A stretch of DNA of 64,000 nt from Pseudomonas sp. 102515 (GTDB taxonomy: Bacteria; Pseudomonadota; Gammaproteobacteria; Pseudomonadales; Pseudomonadaceae): the NCBI RefSeq assembly GCF_031085165.1, contig NZ_JAVHTY010000003.1, forward strand, positions 434,001-498,000, read 5' to 3'. The notes under the pieces were generated by a model. The model was not told where the DNA came from. It ran no database searches and was given only the letters and a program-made list of their open reading frames with translations. Below, piece after piece: positions 1-14,602 of the stretch (position 1 is the stretch's first letter; the number at the start of each line of letters is the position of its first letter). Both the position numbers and the translations under genes were made by a program.

Positions 1-962
1 GTTTCCAGCTCTGGCGGCTCCACGGCCACGGTGAGACCCCAGCCGAAGCGCGACTTGAGCCGCTCTTCCAGGCCATCGATCTCCTTGGGATAGCGATCAC
101 TGGTGAGGATCACCTGTTGTCCACCTTCGAGCAGGGCGTTGAAGGTGTGGAAAAACTCTTCCTGCGAACGCTCCTTGCGGGCGAAGAACTGGATGTCGTC
201 GATCAGCAGCGCATCCACCGAACGATAGAAGCGCTTGAATTCGTTGATGGCATTGAGCTGCAGCGCCTTGACCATGTCGGCGACGAAGCGCTCCGAATGC
301 AGATAGACGATCTTGGCGTTCGGATTGCGCTTGAGCAGATGATTGCCCACCGCGTGCATCAGGTGGGTCTTGCCCAGACCCACACCCCCATAGAGGAAGA
401 GCGGGTTGTAACCGTGCTTGGGATTGTCCGCCACCTGCCAGGCCGCCGCGCGGGCCAGCTGGTTGGACTTGCCCTCGACGAAGTTCTCGAAGGTGAAGGT
501 GCGGTTCAGATAGCTGGTGTGCTTGAGCGCACCCTCCACCTGCACGGTACGTTCGGTCTTGACGACCGGCTCGTCGGCCAATTCCGCCGTCACGTCTTCC
601 AGGGCGACGCCCGCGGTGACGATATCCGACTGGATCGGTTGTGGCGCCTGCACCGGTGGTGGCAACGGAGCGCTCTGGCTGCTCGGCGTCTGAACCGCGC
701 GCGGCTTGTTGCTGCGCTTGCTGCCGATCAGCAAGGACAGCACCGGGGCGATACCGTCGTCGGCATGCTCTTCGAGCAACTCGAGGAGGCGACCCAGGTA
801 TTTCTCGTTGACCCAGTCGAGCACGAAGCGATTGGGCGCGAACACCCGCAGCTCATCCCCTTCCGCTTCCACCTGCAGTGGCCGGATCCAGGTATTGAAT
901 TGTTGCGAAGGCAACTCGTCGCGCAGCACATCCACGCAACGTTGCCAGAGTTCGACCGACAC
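1..962 (-). CDS. dnaA: Chromosomal replication initiator DnaA (partial, C-terminus outside window)
   Basis: AAA+ ATPase that binds 9-bp DnaA boxes and melts the origin. The gene runs leftwards off the window, so only about the first 320 codons are present. The GTG start at 962 gives the Pseudomonas-type N-terminus MSVELWQRC. Domain I is followed by a proline-rich linker, then the AAA+ core with Walker A (GVGLGKTH, near residue 190) and Walker B (LLIDDIQF, near residue 252). The DNA-binding domain IV lies beyond the edge. It diverges from rpmH across an origin-like spacer, the usual Pseudomonas arrangement. Identification is certain; the 3' end cannot be judged. Confidence 0.97.
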   Translation of the reverse strand, partial: MSVELWQRCVDVLRDELPSQQFNTWIRPLQVEAEGDELRVFAPNRFVLDWVNEKYLGRLLELLEEHADDGIAPVLSLLIGSKRSNKPRAVQTPSSQSAPLPPPVQAPQPIQSDIVTAGVALEDVTAELADEPVVKTERTVQVEGALKHTSYLNRTFTFENFVEGKSNQLARAAAWQVADNPKHGYNPLFLYGGVGLGKTHLMHAVGNHLLKRNPNAKIVYLHSERFVADMVKALQLNAINEFKRFYRSVDALLIDDIQFFARKERSQEEFFHTFNALLEGGQQVILTSDRYPKEIDGLEERLKSRFGWGLTVAVEPPELE

Positions 963-1487
963 AGCGTCTCCCAAGAACTGGAGCGGCCCGGACGGGCCAT
1001 GAGCAAACGCCCATTGTATCCCTCCCCACCCGGGTTATCCACATGACCGCGCAGTTCCCGGTGAATATCGGGCAAGACCGCCCGGGCTGCACGCATGACC
1101 GTCAGCGCTGTGGATAACGCCGTCTGACCTCTCTGGACATCCTAGGGTTTTTCTCTGTGGATAATCGAGCTGTGCGTAACAGCTCCCCTTATCCACAGCC
1201 TCTGGACAGCCTGACCACCCTCGCCCCACCTGTTGAAAACAGACTTTCCGTTGCTGCTCCGACCACTCTGGATCGGTGTTGCAAGGATCTATCCACAGAA
1301 ATCCGCTGCACCATACATATTCACTTCAACAGTCTTTTAAAGCCTTCTGACCTGTTGATTTTATTTACGCGTTCGCCTGCCAGCCGGTGCTGGTTGGAAA
1401 TTGACCTGTACCGAGGCTTTCTCTAGAATCGCCGGTCTCTTTGCGCGGGGCACTCATGCCTTGCCGCTTTCACCTAGGTAAAAGTCC
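963..1487. other. oriC: oriC-like region between dnaA and rpmH
   Basis: This 525-bp spacer has no convincing gene. It contains four perfect DnaA boxes (TTATCCACA or its complement) at 1035-1043 (+), 1109-1117 (-), 1156-1164 (-) and 1189-1197 (+), and a one-mismatch box at 1289-1297 (+). An AT-rich stretch at about 1310-1370, a plausible unwinding element, follows. Pseudomonas origins are known to lie between dnaA and rpmH, so this is very likely the chromosomal origin. The rpmH promoter lies at its right end. Confidence 0.88.
1401..1429 (+). promoter_or_regulatory. sigma-70 promoter of rpmH
   Basis: TTGACC at 1401-1406 and TAGAAT at 1424-1429 are separated by 17 bp, a near-consensus sigma-70 promoter. 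It sits about 60 bp upstream of the rpmH start, as expected for a strongly expressed ribosomal protein gene. Confidence 0.7.
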
Positions 1488-1622
1488 ATGAAACGCACCT
1501 TCCAACCCAGCACCCTGAAGCGCGCCCGTGTCCACGGTTTCCGTGCTCGTATGGCAACCAAGAACGGCCGTCAGGTTCTCGCCCGTCGCCGTGCCAAAGG
1601 CCGCAAGCGTCTGGCGATCTGA
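1488..1622 (+). CDS. rpmH: 50S ribosomal protein L34
   Basis: A 44-residue, very basic protein of the large ribosomal subunit. It begins [19 protein letters not shown] and ends [11 protein letters not shown], the conserved L34 pattern, and has the full family length. It is the first gene of the rpmH-rnpA-yidD-yidC cluster and has a sigma-70 promoter upstream. The rnpA start is only a few codons after its stop. Confidence 0.98.
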   Translation: MKRTFQPSTLKRARVHGFRARMATKNGRQVLARRRAKGRKRLAI

Positions 1623-1634
1623 TTGCCCGGTCAG

Positions 1635-2036
1635 GTGGTGAGTCAGGGTTTCGGTCGGGACAGGCGCTTACTGAGCTCCCAACAGTTCCAAGCGGTCTTT
1701 GACTCTCCCACCCACAAGGCATCCGGCAAGCACCTGCTGCTGCTCGCCCATGCCAATGGGCTCGACCATTCCCGCCTGGGGCTGGTCATCGGCAAGAAAA
1801 GCGTCAAGCTTTCTGTCGAGCGCAATCGCATCAAGCGGGTCATCCGGGATTCCTTCCGTCTGAATCAGGACCGCCTGGGCAGCTTCGATCTGGTCTTCGT
1901 CGCCCGCAAGGGACTTGGCGAGGTCGACAATCCCGAATTGCACGATCAGCTGCTGCAACTGTGGAAACGTCTCAATCGCCAGGCGAGCAAGACGATTGCC
2001 CACCCCATTGACAGTCCCGACGGTGCTCATGCGTAA
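1635..2036 (+). CDS. rnpA: Ribonuclease P protein component
   Basis: Protein cofactor of RNase P, which matures tRNA 5' ends. The 133-residue product starts at GTG ([13 protein letters not shown]), matching the Pseudomonas N-terminus. A longer reading from TTG at 1623 is possible. The RNA-binding signature is clear: [20 protein letters not shown], then the RNR-like basic helix. It follows rpmH after 12 bp and its 3' end overlaps yidD by 8 bp, so translation is probably coupled. Confidence 0.95.
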   Translation: MVSQGFGRDRRLLSSQQFQAVFDSPTHKASGKHLLLLAHANGLDHSRLGLVIGKKSVKLSVERNRIKRVIRDSFRLNQDRLGSFDLVFVARKGLGEVDNPELHDQLLQLWKRLNRQASKTIAHPIDSPDGAHA

Positions 2037-2277
2037 ACCGGCCCTGCTGCTGATTCGCTTCTACCGTTATGCCATCAGCCCCTTGATGGCCAGTCACTGT
2101 CGTTTCTATCCGACCTGTTCCGGTTACGCCCTCGAAGCCATCGAGCGCCACGGGCTGCTGCGTGGTGGCTGGCTGACCACACGGCGACTGTGCCGGTGCC
2201 ATCCCTGGCACTCAGGCGGATACGATCCCGTTCCTCCCGCAAAGAACCCAGCCCCGACCTCTTCGATGGCCGAGTAA
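2029..2277 (+). CDS. yidD: Membrane protein insertion efficiency factor YidD
   Basis: An 82-residue peripheral inner-membrane protein that assists YidC-dependent insertion. It has the family signature [13 protein letters not shown] with a conserved cysteine, followed by [14 protein letters not shown]. The ATG lies inside the 3' end of rnpA, and yidC starts 2 bp after its stop. Length and neighbourhood are typical. The C-terminal tail is variable in the family. Confidence 0.94.
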   Translation: MRKPALLLIRFYRYAISPLMASHCRFYPTCSGYALEAIERHGLLRGGWLTTRRLCRCHPWHSGGYDPVPPAKNPAPTSSMAE

Positions 2278-2279
2278 AC

Positions 2280-3995
2280 ATGGATATCAAGCGCCCGCTA
2301 CTCATTGCCGCCTTGGCGATCGTGTCCTACACCCTGGTTTTCCAGTGGAACAAGGATTACGGCCAAGGCGATCTGCCCACGGCCAAGACGCAGACCAGCG
2401 TCCTGCCGGGCGATACCCCCAACGTGCCCACCGATGTACCGGCCGATGCCAAGGCCGCCGCCCCGGTGGACAACTCGGCCGCCCAGCCGAGCACCGCGCT
2501 CATCAAGGTGCGTACCGACGTTCTGGATGTGGCCATCGACCCCCGCGGCGGCGACATCGTCCAGCTCGGTCTGGTGCAGTATCCCCGTCGCCAGGATCAT
2601 CCCGACGTTCCCTTCATGCTGTTCGACAACGGCAACGAGCGTCTCTACCTGGCCCAGAGCGGGCTGACCGGTGCCAACGGTCCCGACGCCAACAGCGCCG
2701 GTCGTCCGCTGTACACCTCGGCCCAGTCCAGCTACGTGCTCGCCGATGGCCAGCCGCAACTGGCGGTGGATCTCAAGTACCGGGCCAATGGCGTCGACTA
2801 CATCAAGAGATTCACCTTCCATCGGGGCCTGAAGGTCGACTGCTCGGACGCCGAGAAGGCGCAGAAGAAGATCACCTGCATCAACCCGGACGCCTACCAG
2901 ATCCAGGTCAGCTACCTGATCGACAACCAGAGCGCCAACGCCTGGAACGGCGTGCTCTATGCACAGCTCAAGCGTGACAAGAGCGGCGACCCGTCGGCCA
3001 CCACCGCCACTGGCGTGTCCACCTACCTGGGCGCCGCGGTCGGTACCCCGGCCGAGCCCTACCGCAAGGTGTCCATGAGCGACATGGACAAGAACCGCCT
3101 GCAGGAAGCCGTGCAGGGTGGCTGGGTCGGTTGGCTGCAGCACTATTTCGTCACCGCCTGGGTGCCGAACAAGGACGAGCAGCACCAGATCACCACCCGC
3201 AAGGACGCCCAGGGCAACTACATCGTCGGCTTCACCGGTCCGCAGTTCAGCGTGCCGGCGGGTGGCAAGGGCGAGACCTCGCTGACCCTCTATGCCGGTC
3301 CGAAGATCCAGGAGCACCTCAAGACCCTGTCCCACGGCCTGGAACTGACCGTCGACTATGGCTTCCTGTGGTTCATCGCGCAGCCGATCTTCTGGCTGCT
3401 GCAGCATATCCACAGCATCCTGGGTAACTGGGGCTGGTCGATCATCGTCCTGACCATCATCATCAAGATGCTGTTCTTCCCGCTGTCCGCCGCCAGCTAC
3501 CGCTCCATGGCCCGCATGCGCGCCGTCGGCCCGCGACTGCAGGCGCTGAAGGAACAGCATGGCGACGATCGCCAGAAGATGTCCCAGGCGATGATGGAGC
3601 TCTACCGCAAGGAGAAGATCAATCCCCTGGGTGGCTGCCTGCCCATCGTGGTGCAGATGCCGGTGTTCCTGGCGCTGTACTGGGTGCTGCTGGAAAGCGT
3701 CGAGATGCGCCAGTCGCCCTGGATGTTCTGGATCACCGACCTGTCGGCCAAGGATCCCTTCTTCATCCTGCCGATCATCATGGGCGCCACCATGCTGGTG
3801 CAGCAGATGCTCAACCCGGCACCGCCGGATCCCATGCAGGCCAAGGTCATGAAGATGATGCCGATCATCTTCACCTTCTTCTTCCTGTGGTTCCCGGCCG
3901 GTCTGGTGCTGTACTGGATCGTCAACAACTGCCTGTCGATCCTGCAGCAGTGGTACATTACCCGGAAGATCGAGGCGGCCAGCAAGAAGGCCTGA
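2280..3995 (+). CDS. yidC: Membrane protein insertase YidC
   Basis: Inner-membrane insertase and chaperone (Oxa1/Alb3 family), 571 residues. The ATG at 2280 gives MDIKRPLLIAALAIVSYTL, the first transmembrane anchor. A large periplasmic beta domain follows (about residues 60-340). The conserved C-terminal five-helix core starts near WFIAQPIFWLLQHIHSI and includes the cytoplasmic hairpin and NPLGGCLPIVVQMPVF. The C-terminus is basic (RKIEAASKKA). It is co-transcribed with yidD, and a hairpin terminator follows. Confidence 0.98.
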   Translation: MDIKRPLLIAALAIVSYTLVFQWNKDYGQGDLPTAKTQTSVLPGDTPNVPTDVPADAKAAAPVDNSAAQPSTALIKVRTDVLDVAIDPRGGDIVQLGLVQYPRRQDHPDVPFMLFDNGNERLYLAQSGLTGANGPDANSAGRPLYTSAQSSYVLADGQPQLAVDLKYRANGVDYIKRFTFHRGLKVDCSDAEKAQKKITCINPDAYQIQVSYLIDNQSANAWNGVLYAQLKRDKSGDPSATTATGVSTYLGAAVGTPAEPYRKVSMSDMDKNRLQEAVQGGWVGWLQHYFVTAWVPNKDEQHQITTRKDAQGNYIVGFTGPQFSVPAGGKGETSLTLYAGPKIQEHLKTLSHGLELTVDYGFLWFIAQPIFWLLQHIHSILGNWGWSIIVLTIIIKMLFFPLSAASYRSMARMRAVGPRLQALKEQHGDDRQKMSQAMMELYRKEKINPLGGCLPIVVQMPVFLALYWVLLESVEMRQSPWMFWITDLSAKDPFFILPIIMGATMLVQQMLNPAPPDPMQAKVMKMMPIIFTFFFLWFPAGLVLYWIVNNCLSILQQWYITRKIEAASKKA

Positions 3996-4013
3996 CCCCG
4001 CTCACCCTGTCCA

Positions 4014-4047
4014 CACGACGCCCCTTGATTGGGGCGTCGTGCTTTCT
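4014..4047 (+). terminator. Rho-independent terminator after yidC
   Basis: An 11-bp perfect stem (4014-4024 with 4031-4041) with loop TTGATT is followed by CTTTCT. The T-run is short, so termination may be partial and allow readthrough into mnmE. Confidence 0.6.
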
Positions 4048-4058
4048 GGAGGATCGTC

Positions 4059-5423
4059 ATGTCCCTGCCTTCCGACAGCATCGCCGCCATCGCCACCGCC
4101 ACCGGGCGCGGCGGAGTCGGTATCGTCCGCGTCTCCGGGGCCCTGGCCGCCCCTCTGGCGCGGGCGATCTGCGGCCGCGAGCTGCCCCCGCGACATGCCT
4201 ACTACGGTAACTTCCTCGCTGCCGACGGCAGCGTGCTGGACGCCGGCATCGCCCTGTTCTTCCCCGGCCCCAACTCCTTCACCGGCGAAGATGTGCTGGA
4301 ACTCCAGGGCCATGGCGGCCCGGTGATCCTCGACCTGCTCCTGCGCCGCACCCTGGAAGAGGGCGCGCGCCTGGCCCGCCCGGGCGAGTTCAGCGAACGC
4401 GCCTTCCTCAACGACAAGCTCGACCTGGCCCAGGCCGAGGCCATCGCCGACCTCATCGAGGCCAGCACCGAACAGGCGGCGCGCAATGCCCTGCGCTCGC
4501 TGCAGGGCGAATTCTCCCGCCGCGTGGAAAGCCTGGTCGAGCAACTCATCCAGCTGCGTATCTACGTCGAGGCCGCCATCGACTTTCCCGAGGAAGAGAT
4601 CGACTTCCTCGCCGACGGCCGGGTACAGGGCCTGCTGGAGGGCGTCCAGGCCGAATTGCAGGAGGTCCGCCGCGAAGCCAACCGCGGTGCCCTGTTGCGT
4701 GACGGCATGACCGTGGTGATCGCCGGCCGCCCCAATGCCGGCAAGTCCAGCCTGCTCAATGCCCTGGCCGGCCGCGAAGCCGCCATCGTCACCGACATCG
4801 CCGGCACCACCCGCGATGTCCTGCGTGAACATATCCACCTCGATGGCATGCCGCTGCACGTGGTCGATACGGCCGGTCTGCGCGACACCGATGACCGCGT
4901 GGAACAGATCGGCGTCCAGCGTGCCCTGGACGCCATCGCCGGAGCCGATCGAGTGCTACTGGTGGTGGACGCCAGCGCACCGGAAGCCCGCGATCCCCAG
5001 GCGCTCTGGCCAGAACTGCTGAGCGCCAGGCCGCCGCTGGACAAGTTGACGGTGATCCGCAACAAGGCCGACCTCACCGGTGAGCCCATCGGGCTGCTGG
5101 CGTCGACGGCGCCGGTGGAGATCGCCTTGAGCGCCACCGATGGCGGTGGGGTCGAGGCCCTGCGCGAGCACCTCAAGGCCTGCATGGGCTTCGAACAGAC
5201 CACCGAAGGCGGCTTCAGCGCCCGCCGCCGCCATCTGGATGCGCTGCAGCGGGCGTCCAGCGCCCTGGACCACGGCTATCGCCAGCTCACCCTGGCCGGC
5301 TCCGGCGAACTCCTGGCCGAAGACCTGCGCCAGGCCCAGCAGGTGCTCGGCGAGATCACCGGCGCCTTCAGCTCCGACGATCTGCTCGGCCGCATCTTCT
5401 CCAGCTTCTGCATCGGCAAGTAA
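4059..5423 (+). CDS. mnmE: tRNA uridine-5-carboxymethylaminomethyl(34) GTPase MnmE
   Basis: GTPase that, with MnmG, modifies the wobble uridine (cmnm5U34) of several tRNAs. The 454-residue product starts at an ATG with a GGAGG ribosome site. It has an N-terminal tetrahydrofolate-binding domain, a helical domain, an inserted G domain (GRPNAGKSS near residue 222; [18 protein letters not shown]), and the invariant C-terminal FCIGK cysteine motif. Its partner mnmG lies directly downstream across a spacer with DnaA boxes. Confidence 0.98.
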   Translation: MSLPSDSIAAIATATGRGGVGIVRVSGALAAPLARAICGRELPPRHAYYGNFLAADGSVLDAGIALFFPGPNSFTGEDVLELQGHGGPVILDLLLRRTLEEGARLARPGEFSERAFLNDKLDLAQAEAIADLIEASTEQAARNALRSLQGEFSRRVESLVEQLIQLRIYVEAAIDFPEEEIDFLADGRVQGLLEGVQAELQEVRREANRGALLRDGMTVVIAGRPNAGKSSLLNALAGREAAIVTDIAGTTRDVLREHIHLDGMPLHVVDTAGLRDTDDRVEQIGVQRALDAIAGADRVLLVVDASAPEARDPQALWPELLSARPPLDKLTVIRNKADLTGEPIGLLASTAPVEIALSATDGGGVEALREHLKACMGFEQTTEGGFSARRRHLDALQRASSALDHGYRQLTLAGSGELLAEDLRQAQQVLGEITGAFSSDDLLGRIFSSFCIGK

Positions 5424-5866
5424 CTTCCTCTCTGCTATATCGGGCCTGTGCAATGCAGGCCTTGTCTGTCCTCACTTCCCCCTTCCAGAGCCCTGTTGAT
5501 AAACCCGCCTGAGGTCTGCCCATAAATCGGTGCACGAACTGTCCATGACCAGGGCTGTGGATAAGCAGGCAAAGGATCCACAGGATGCTGAGAGCTTGTG
5601 TTCATCCACAGCACAGGGCGTGCACGGGGTTCAGGTTTTCCCCAGCCCAGGGCTGCCAAGGGGTGGATAAGCTTATCCACAGCGAAGGGCCTGCATATAC
5701 ATAAGCTCTATATCAATCCTTTTAAAACTTTCTTCTCTATTGTTTATATTGAGCGTCTACCACGGTGCCTGGTCATTTTTTGGCCAGGGCCCTTCTGCAA
5801 GACTGGCCTAGGCCTTATACTTGCCGGCTTTCCTTCGAATTCCTGCCAACAGGCACGAGGTGCGTG
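5424..5866. other. mnmE-mnmG spacer with a second DnaA-box cluster
   Basis: A 443-bp gap with no credible gene. It contains perfect DnaA boxes at 5556-5564 (-) and 5673-5681 (+), and one-mismatch boxes at 5602-5610 (+) and 5662-5670 (-). An AT-rich tract at about 5692-5755 follows. The layout repeats that of the dnaA-rpmH spacer. In E. coli oriC lies beside mnmG, so this may be a second or ancestral origin element, or a DnaA-regulated promoter. It could also be a DnaA titration site. Confidence 0.6.
5793..5821 (+). promoter_or_regulatory. Possible mnmG promoter
   Basis: TATACT at 5816-5821 is a good -10 element. TTCTGC at 5793-5798, 17 bp upstream, is a weak -35. Transcription would begin about 40 bp before the GTG start of mnmG. 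Confidence 0.4.
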
Positions 5867-7758
<1,892 letters not shown>

Positions 7759-7759
<1 letters not shown>

Positions 7760-8403
7760 TGGCCAGCGCGATCCAAGCCAACGAACTGCGCCAGGGTGCC
7801 GATACCCTGGGCGTGGCGCTGTCCGCCGCCGTGGAAGAGCGGTTGCTGGGCTACCTGGACCTGCTGGTCAAGTGGAACAAGGCCTACAACCTCACCGCGG
7901 TGCGCGACCCCAACGAGATGGTCTCGCGGCACCTGCTGGACAGCCTCAGCATCGTCCCCTACGTGGGCGCCGGGCACTGGCTGGACGTGGGCAGTGGCGG
8001 CGGCATGCCGGGCATTCCCCTGGCGATCCTCTTTCCGGAGTCGCGCTTCACCCTGCTCGACAGCAACGGCAAGAAGACCCGCTTCCTGACCCAGGCCAAG
8101 ATCGAACTGGGCCTGGCCAATCTCGAGGTGGTCCATGCCCGTGTCGAGGCCTTCCAGCCTACCGCGCCCTTCACCGGCATCGTCTCGCGGGCGTTCAGCG
8201 CCATCGACGACTTCGCCACCTGGACGCGCCACCTGGGCGACAACCAAACACAGTGGCTGGCGATGAAGGGGCTGCACCCCGACGACGAGCTGGCCAAGCT
8301 ACCAGCGGATTTCCGGGTTGCGGCAGCGCACGTCCTCGCGGTTCCCGGTTGCCAAGGCCAGCGGCACTTGCTGATACTGCGCCGCACGATTGGAGAGGGG
8401 TAA
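7759..8403 (+). CDS. rsmG: 16S rRNA (guanine(527)-N(7))-methyltransferase RsmG
   Basis: Methylates G527 of 16S rRNA using S-adenosylmethionine. The 214-residue protein has the Rossmann SAM-binding motif [16 protein letters not shown] near residue 75 and the preceding [18 protein letters not shown] block typical of GidB. The ATG overlaps the mnmG stop by one base, so the two are translationally coupled. parA follows after 8 bp. Confidence 0.97.
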
Positions 8404-8411
8404 GGCGGTAC

Positions 8412-9206
8412 ATGGCAAAGGTTTACGCGATAGCCAACCAGAAGGGCGGGGTGGGCAAGACCACGACGTGCATCAATCTCGCCGCTTCTCTGGCCGCCAC
8501 CAACCGGCGCAAGGTGCTGCTGATCGACCTCGATCCCCAGGGTAACGCCACCATGGGCAGTGGGGTGGACAAGCATGCCCTGGAGCATTCGGTGCTGGAC
8601 GTCCTCACCGGCGCCTGCGGCCTGCTCGACGCCATGCACTTCTCCGAGCACGGCGGCTACCAGCTGCTGCCCTCGAACCGCGACGTCACCGCCGCGGAAG
8701 TCGAGCTGCTGGAACTGCCCGGGCGCGAGAGTCGCCTGCGCGATGCCCTGGCGCCGGTGCGGGACAACTACGACTACGTGCTCATCGACTGTCCGCCGTC
8801 GCTGTCCATGCTGACCATCAACGGCCTGGTGGCCGCCGATGGCGTGATCATTCCCATGCAGTGCGAGTACTTCGCCCTGGAAGGCCTGACCGATCTGGTC
8901 GGCAGCATCCAGCACATCGCCCAGCGACTGAATCCGCAGCTGAAGATCGAGGGCTTGCTACGCACCATGTTCGATCCGCGCATCGGCCTGGCCAACGACG
9001 TCGCCGCCCAGCTCAAGCAGCACTTCGGCGACGAGCTCTACGAAACCATCATTCCGCGCAACGTCCGCTTGGCCGAAGCGCCCAGCTACGGCATGCCCGC
9101 CCTGGTCTACGACAAGAGTTCCAAGGGGGCCGCGGCCTACCTGGAACTGGCCAGCGAGCTGGTCAAACGTCAGCGCAAGGCGGCTCGCGTCGCCAAGACT
9201 GCCTAA
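8412..9206 (+). CDS. parA: Chromosome partitioning ATPase ParA (Soj)
   Basis: Walker-type ATPase that, with ParB and parS, segregates the origin region. The 264-residue protein starts MAKVYAIANQKGGVGKTT with the deviant Walker A near residues 10-17. LLIDLDPQGNAT and VLIDCPPSLSML complete the nucleotide site. It lies in the rsmG-parA-parB run, 9 bp before parB. A perfect parS is found at 21589-21604. Confidence 0.97.
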   Translation: MAKVYAIANQKGGVGKTTTCINLAASLAATNRRKVLLIDLDPQGNATMGSGVDKHALEHSVLDVLTGACGLLDAMHFSEHGGYQLLPSNRDVTAAEVELLELPGRESRLRDALAPVRDNYDYVLIDCPPSLSMLTINGLVAADGVIIPMQCEYFALEGLTDLVGSIQHIAQRLNPQLKIEGLLRTMFDPRIGLANDVAAQLKQHFGDELYETIIPRNVRLAEAPSYGMPALVYDKSSKGAAAYLELASELVKRQRKAARVAKTA

Positions 9207-9215
9207 GGAATCCCC

Positions 9216-10088
9216 ATGGCTGTGAAGAAACGAGGTCTGGGCCGCGGTCTCGACGCCCTGCTCGGCGGTGCCAGCGTCAAGGTCCTGCAGGAGCAGGCTG
9301 CCGCCACGCCGGTCAGCGAACTGCAATCGCTGCCGCTGGACATCATCCAGCGCGGCAAGTACCAGCCACGCCGGCACATGGACCCGACCGCTCTGGAAGA
9401 GCTGGCCAACTCCATCCGCGTCCAGGGGCTGATGCAGCCCATCGTGGTGCGTGCCATCGGTGAAGGCCGTTACGAGATCATCGCTGGCGAACGCCGCTGG
9501 CGTGCCAGCCAGCAGGCCGGTCTGGAGCGAATCCCGGCGCTGGTGCGCGACGTGCCCGATCAGGTCGCCATCGCCCTGGCGCTGATCGAGAACATCCAGC
9601 GGCAGAATCTCAATCCGCTGGAAGAGGCCATGGCCCTGCAGCGGCTGCAGGACGAATTCGAGTTGACCCAGGCCCAGGTGGCCGAAGCCGTCGGCAAGTC
9701 ACGCTCGGGCGTGACCAACCTGCTGCGCCTGCTGGCGCTGGCCGAAGACGCCAAGGATCTGCTGGCCAAGGGCGAGCTGGAAATGGGCCATGCCCGGGCC
9801 CTGCTCGGTCTGCCCAAGGCGCGCCAGGGCGAAGGGGCGCGGCACGTTGTCGCACGGGGCCTCACCGTCCGCCAGACCGAAGCCCTGGTGCGCCAGTGGC
9901 TCAGCGGCGCGGAGCCGGAGGAGAAGGCCGCGGTGGTCGATCCCGACATCAGTCGGCTGGAGCAGCGTCTGGCCGAACGTTTGGGCGCTAACGTGCAGAT
10001 CCGCCATGGCGAGAAAGGCAAAGGCCAGCTGGTGATCCGTTACACCTCTTTGGACGAACTTCAAGGCGTACTGGCGCACATTCGCTGA
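9216..10088 (+). CDS. parB: Chromosome partitioning protein ParB (Spo0J)
   Basis: CTP-dependent clamp that loads at parS sites and spreads along DNA. The 290-residue protein begins with the GLGRGLDALLGG motif. It has the arginine-rich GERRWRAS nucleotide-binding box near residue 95, a helix-turn-helix (TQAQVAEAVGKSRSGVTNLL, near residue 150), and a C-terminal dimerisation domain. The preceding AAGGAATCCCC supplies the ribosome site. Confidence 0.97.
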   Translation: MAVKKRGLGRGLDALLGGASVKVLQEQAAATPVSELQSLPLDIIQRGKYQPRRHMDPTALEELANSIRVQGLMQPIVVRAIGEGRYEIIAGERRWRASQQAGLERIPALVRDVPDQVAIALALIENIQRQNLNPLEEAMALQRLQDEFELTQAQVAEAVGKSRSGVTNLLRLLALAEDAKDLLAKGELEMGHARALLGLPKARQGEGARHVVARGLTVRQTEALVRQWLSGAEPEEKAAVVDPDISRLEQRLAERLGANVQIRHGEKGKGQLVIRYTSLDELQGVLAHIR

Positions 10089-10120
10089 CACAAATGCCTG
10101 CGAGCCTGGACGGCAATCTG

Positions 10121-10146
10121 TCCGGGGTGGCTTGAACCACTCCGGA
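10121..10146 (+). terminator. Hairpin between parB and the atp promoter
   Basis: A 10-bp stem with one G-T pair (10121-10130 with 10137-10146) and loop CTTGAA, with no T-run. The loop and right arm hold the -35 box of the atpI promoter, so the element may be a weak terminator or processing site overlapping the promoter. Confidence 0.35.
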
Positions 10147-10160
10147 CGCGCCCCTATACT
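10132..10160 (+). promoter_or_regulatory. sigma-70 promoter of the atp operon
   Basis: TTGAAC at 10132-10137 and TATACT at 10155-10160 are separated by 17 bp, close to consensus. It is the only strong promoter seen ahead of atpI and probably drives the whole ATP synthase operon. Confidence 0.65.
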
Positions 10161-10234
10161 TTGCCCGCTTTTTGTCGGCACAAAGCATGCCAGTGAAAAC
10201 AACTATTAAGCCGACACCAGAGGACTTCGAGCCG

Positions 10235-11519
<1,285 letters not shown>

Positions 11520-11628
11520 GGAATGGCCTGCGGACGCTGCTGACGGCGTCCGGAGGCGGTTCTGCCGTGAGTCCCGGAGGACAGTGTCCGCCGGGTAACT
11601 TGGGAAAACTTTTTCGCTTCAACCTTAA

Positions 11629-11916
<288 letters not shown>

Positions 11917-11971
11917 TCACCCTCTCGGGTGTAGGCAGGACTGATGGACAACGAACGAGCGAGGTGTTGGC

Positions 11972-12442
11972 GTGAACATTAATGCAACCCTGATAGGCCA
12001 GTCCGTTGCCTTCTTCATCTTCGTGCTCTTCTGCATGAAGTACGTGTGGCCGCCGATCATCTCGGCGCTGCGTGAGCGTGAGAAGAAGATTGCCGATGGC
12101 CTTGACGCTGCCAACCGCGCGGCTCGTGATCTGGAAGTGGCACAGCAGCAAGCCAACCAGAAAGTGAACGAAGCCAAGGGTCAGGCAGCCGAGATCATCG
12201 AGCAAGCCAACAAGCGTGCCGCTCAGATCGTCGAGGACGCACAGGCCAAGGCCCGTGCCGAAGGCGACCGGATCAAGGCGCAGGCTCAGGCGGAAATCGA
12301 GCAGGAAATCAACACCGCGAAGGACGCTCTGCGTGCTCGCGTCGGTGTGCTGGCCGTGGCCGGCGCCGAGAAGATCCTCGGATCTACCGTTGATGCCAAT
12401 GCTCATGCCCAGTTGGTCGACCGACTGGCAGCGGAAATCTAA
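11972..12442 (+). CDS. atpF: F0F1 ATP synthase subunit b
   Basis: Peripheral-stalk subunit, 156 residues, starting at GTG ([20 protein letters not shown]). A single N-terminal membrane helix is followed by a long charged, alanine-rich coiled coil (about residues 30-125), which links subunit a to the F1 head through subunit delta. There is a 12-bp gap to atpH. Confidence 0.98.
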   Translation: MNINATLIGQSVAFFIFVLFCMKYVWPPIISALREREKKIADGLDAANRAARDLEVAQQQANQKVNEAKGQAAEIIEQANKRAAQIVEDAQAKARAEGDRIKAQAQAEIEQEINTAKDALRARVGVLAVAGAEKILGSTVDANAHAQLVDRLAAEI

Positions 12443-12454
12443 GCGAGGCCACCA

Positions 12455-12991
12455 ATGGCAGAACTGAACACGCTGGCCCGGCCCTATGCCAAGGCGGCTT
12501 TCGAGTTCGCACAGTCCCAGCAGCAGCTGACCCAATGGTCGGCCGCGCTAGGGCTGCTCGCCGCGGTATCCCAAGATGGGACCGTGCGCCAGCTGCTTCA
12601 GCAGCCGCAGTTGACTGCGGACGCCAAGGCCGGATTGCTCATCGATGTATGTGGCGATCAGCTGGATGCACAGTCCCAGAACTTCGTTCGGACCGTGGCA
12701 GAAAACAACCGGATCGACCTGTTCCCGGCCATCGCCGAGATCTACGAGGCGTACAAGGCCGAGCAGGAAAAATCCATCGAGGCGGAAGTCACCAGTGCTT
12801 TCGCCCTGAGCGACGAACAGCAAGACAAACTCGCCAAGGCTCTCAGCGCAAGGCTAGGTCGACAAGTGCGACTAAATGCATCCGAGGATGCGAGCCTGAT
12901 CGGTGGTGTGGTTATCCGCGCCGGCGACTTGGTAATCGATGGCTCCGTTCGCGGCAAGCTCGCGCAACTGGCCGAAGCGTTGAAACCTTGA
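12455..12991 (+). CDS. atpH: F0F1 ATP synthase subunit delta
   Basis: Stalk subunit that joins subunit b to the top of the alpha3beta3 head, 178 residues. The N-terminus ([13 protein letters not shown]) and the C-terminal [22 protein letters not shown] block are diagnostic of the OSCP/delta family. It sits between atpF and atpA as in all Pseudomonas. Confidence 0.98.
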   Translation: MAELNTLARPYAKAAFEFAQSQQQLTQWSAALGLLAAVSQDGTVRQLLQQPQLTADAKAGLLIDVCGDQLDAQSQNFVRTVAENNRIDLFPAIAEIYEAYKAEQEKSIEAEVTSAFALSDEQQDKLAKALSARLGRQVRLNASEDASLIGGVVIRAGDLVIDGSVRGKLAQLAEALKP

Positions 12992-13009
12992 GTTTGAAGG
13001 GGCAGTAGC

Positions 13010-14554
<1,545 letters not shown>

Positions 14555-14602
14555 GCCGCGACGGGGGCGCCAGCCCCCGTTTGCCAACCCGATAGGTGTC
14601 AC

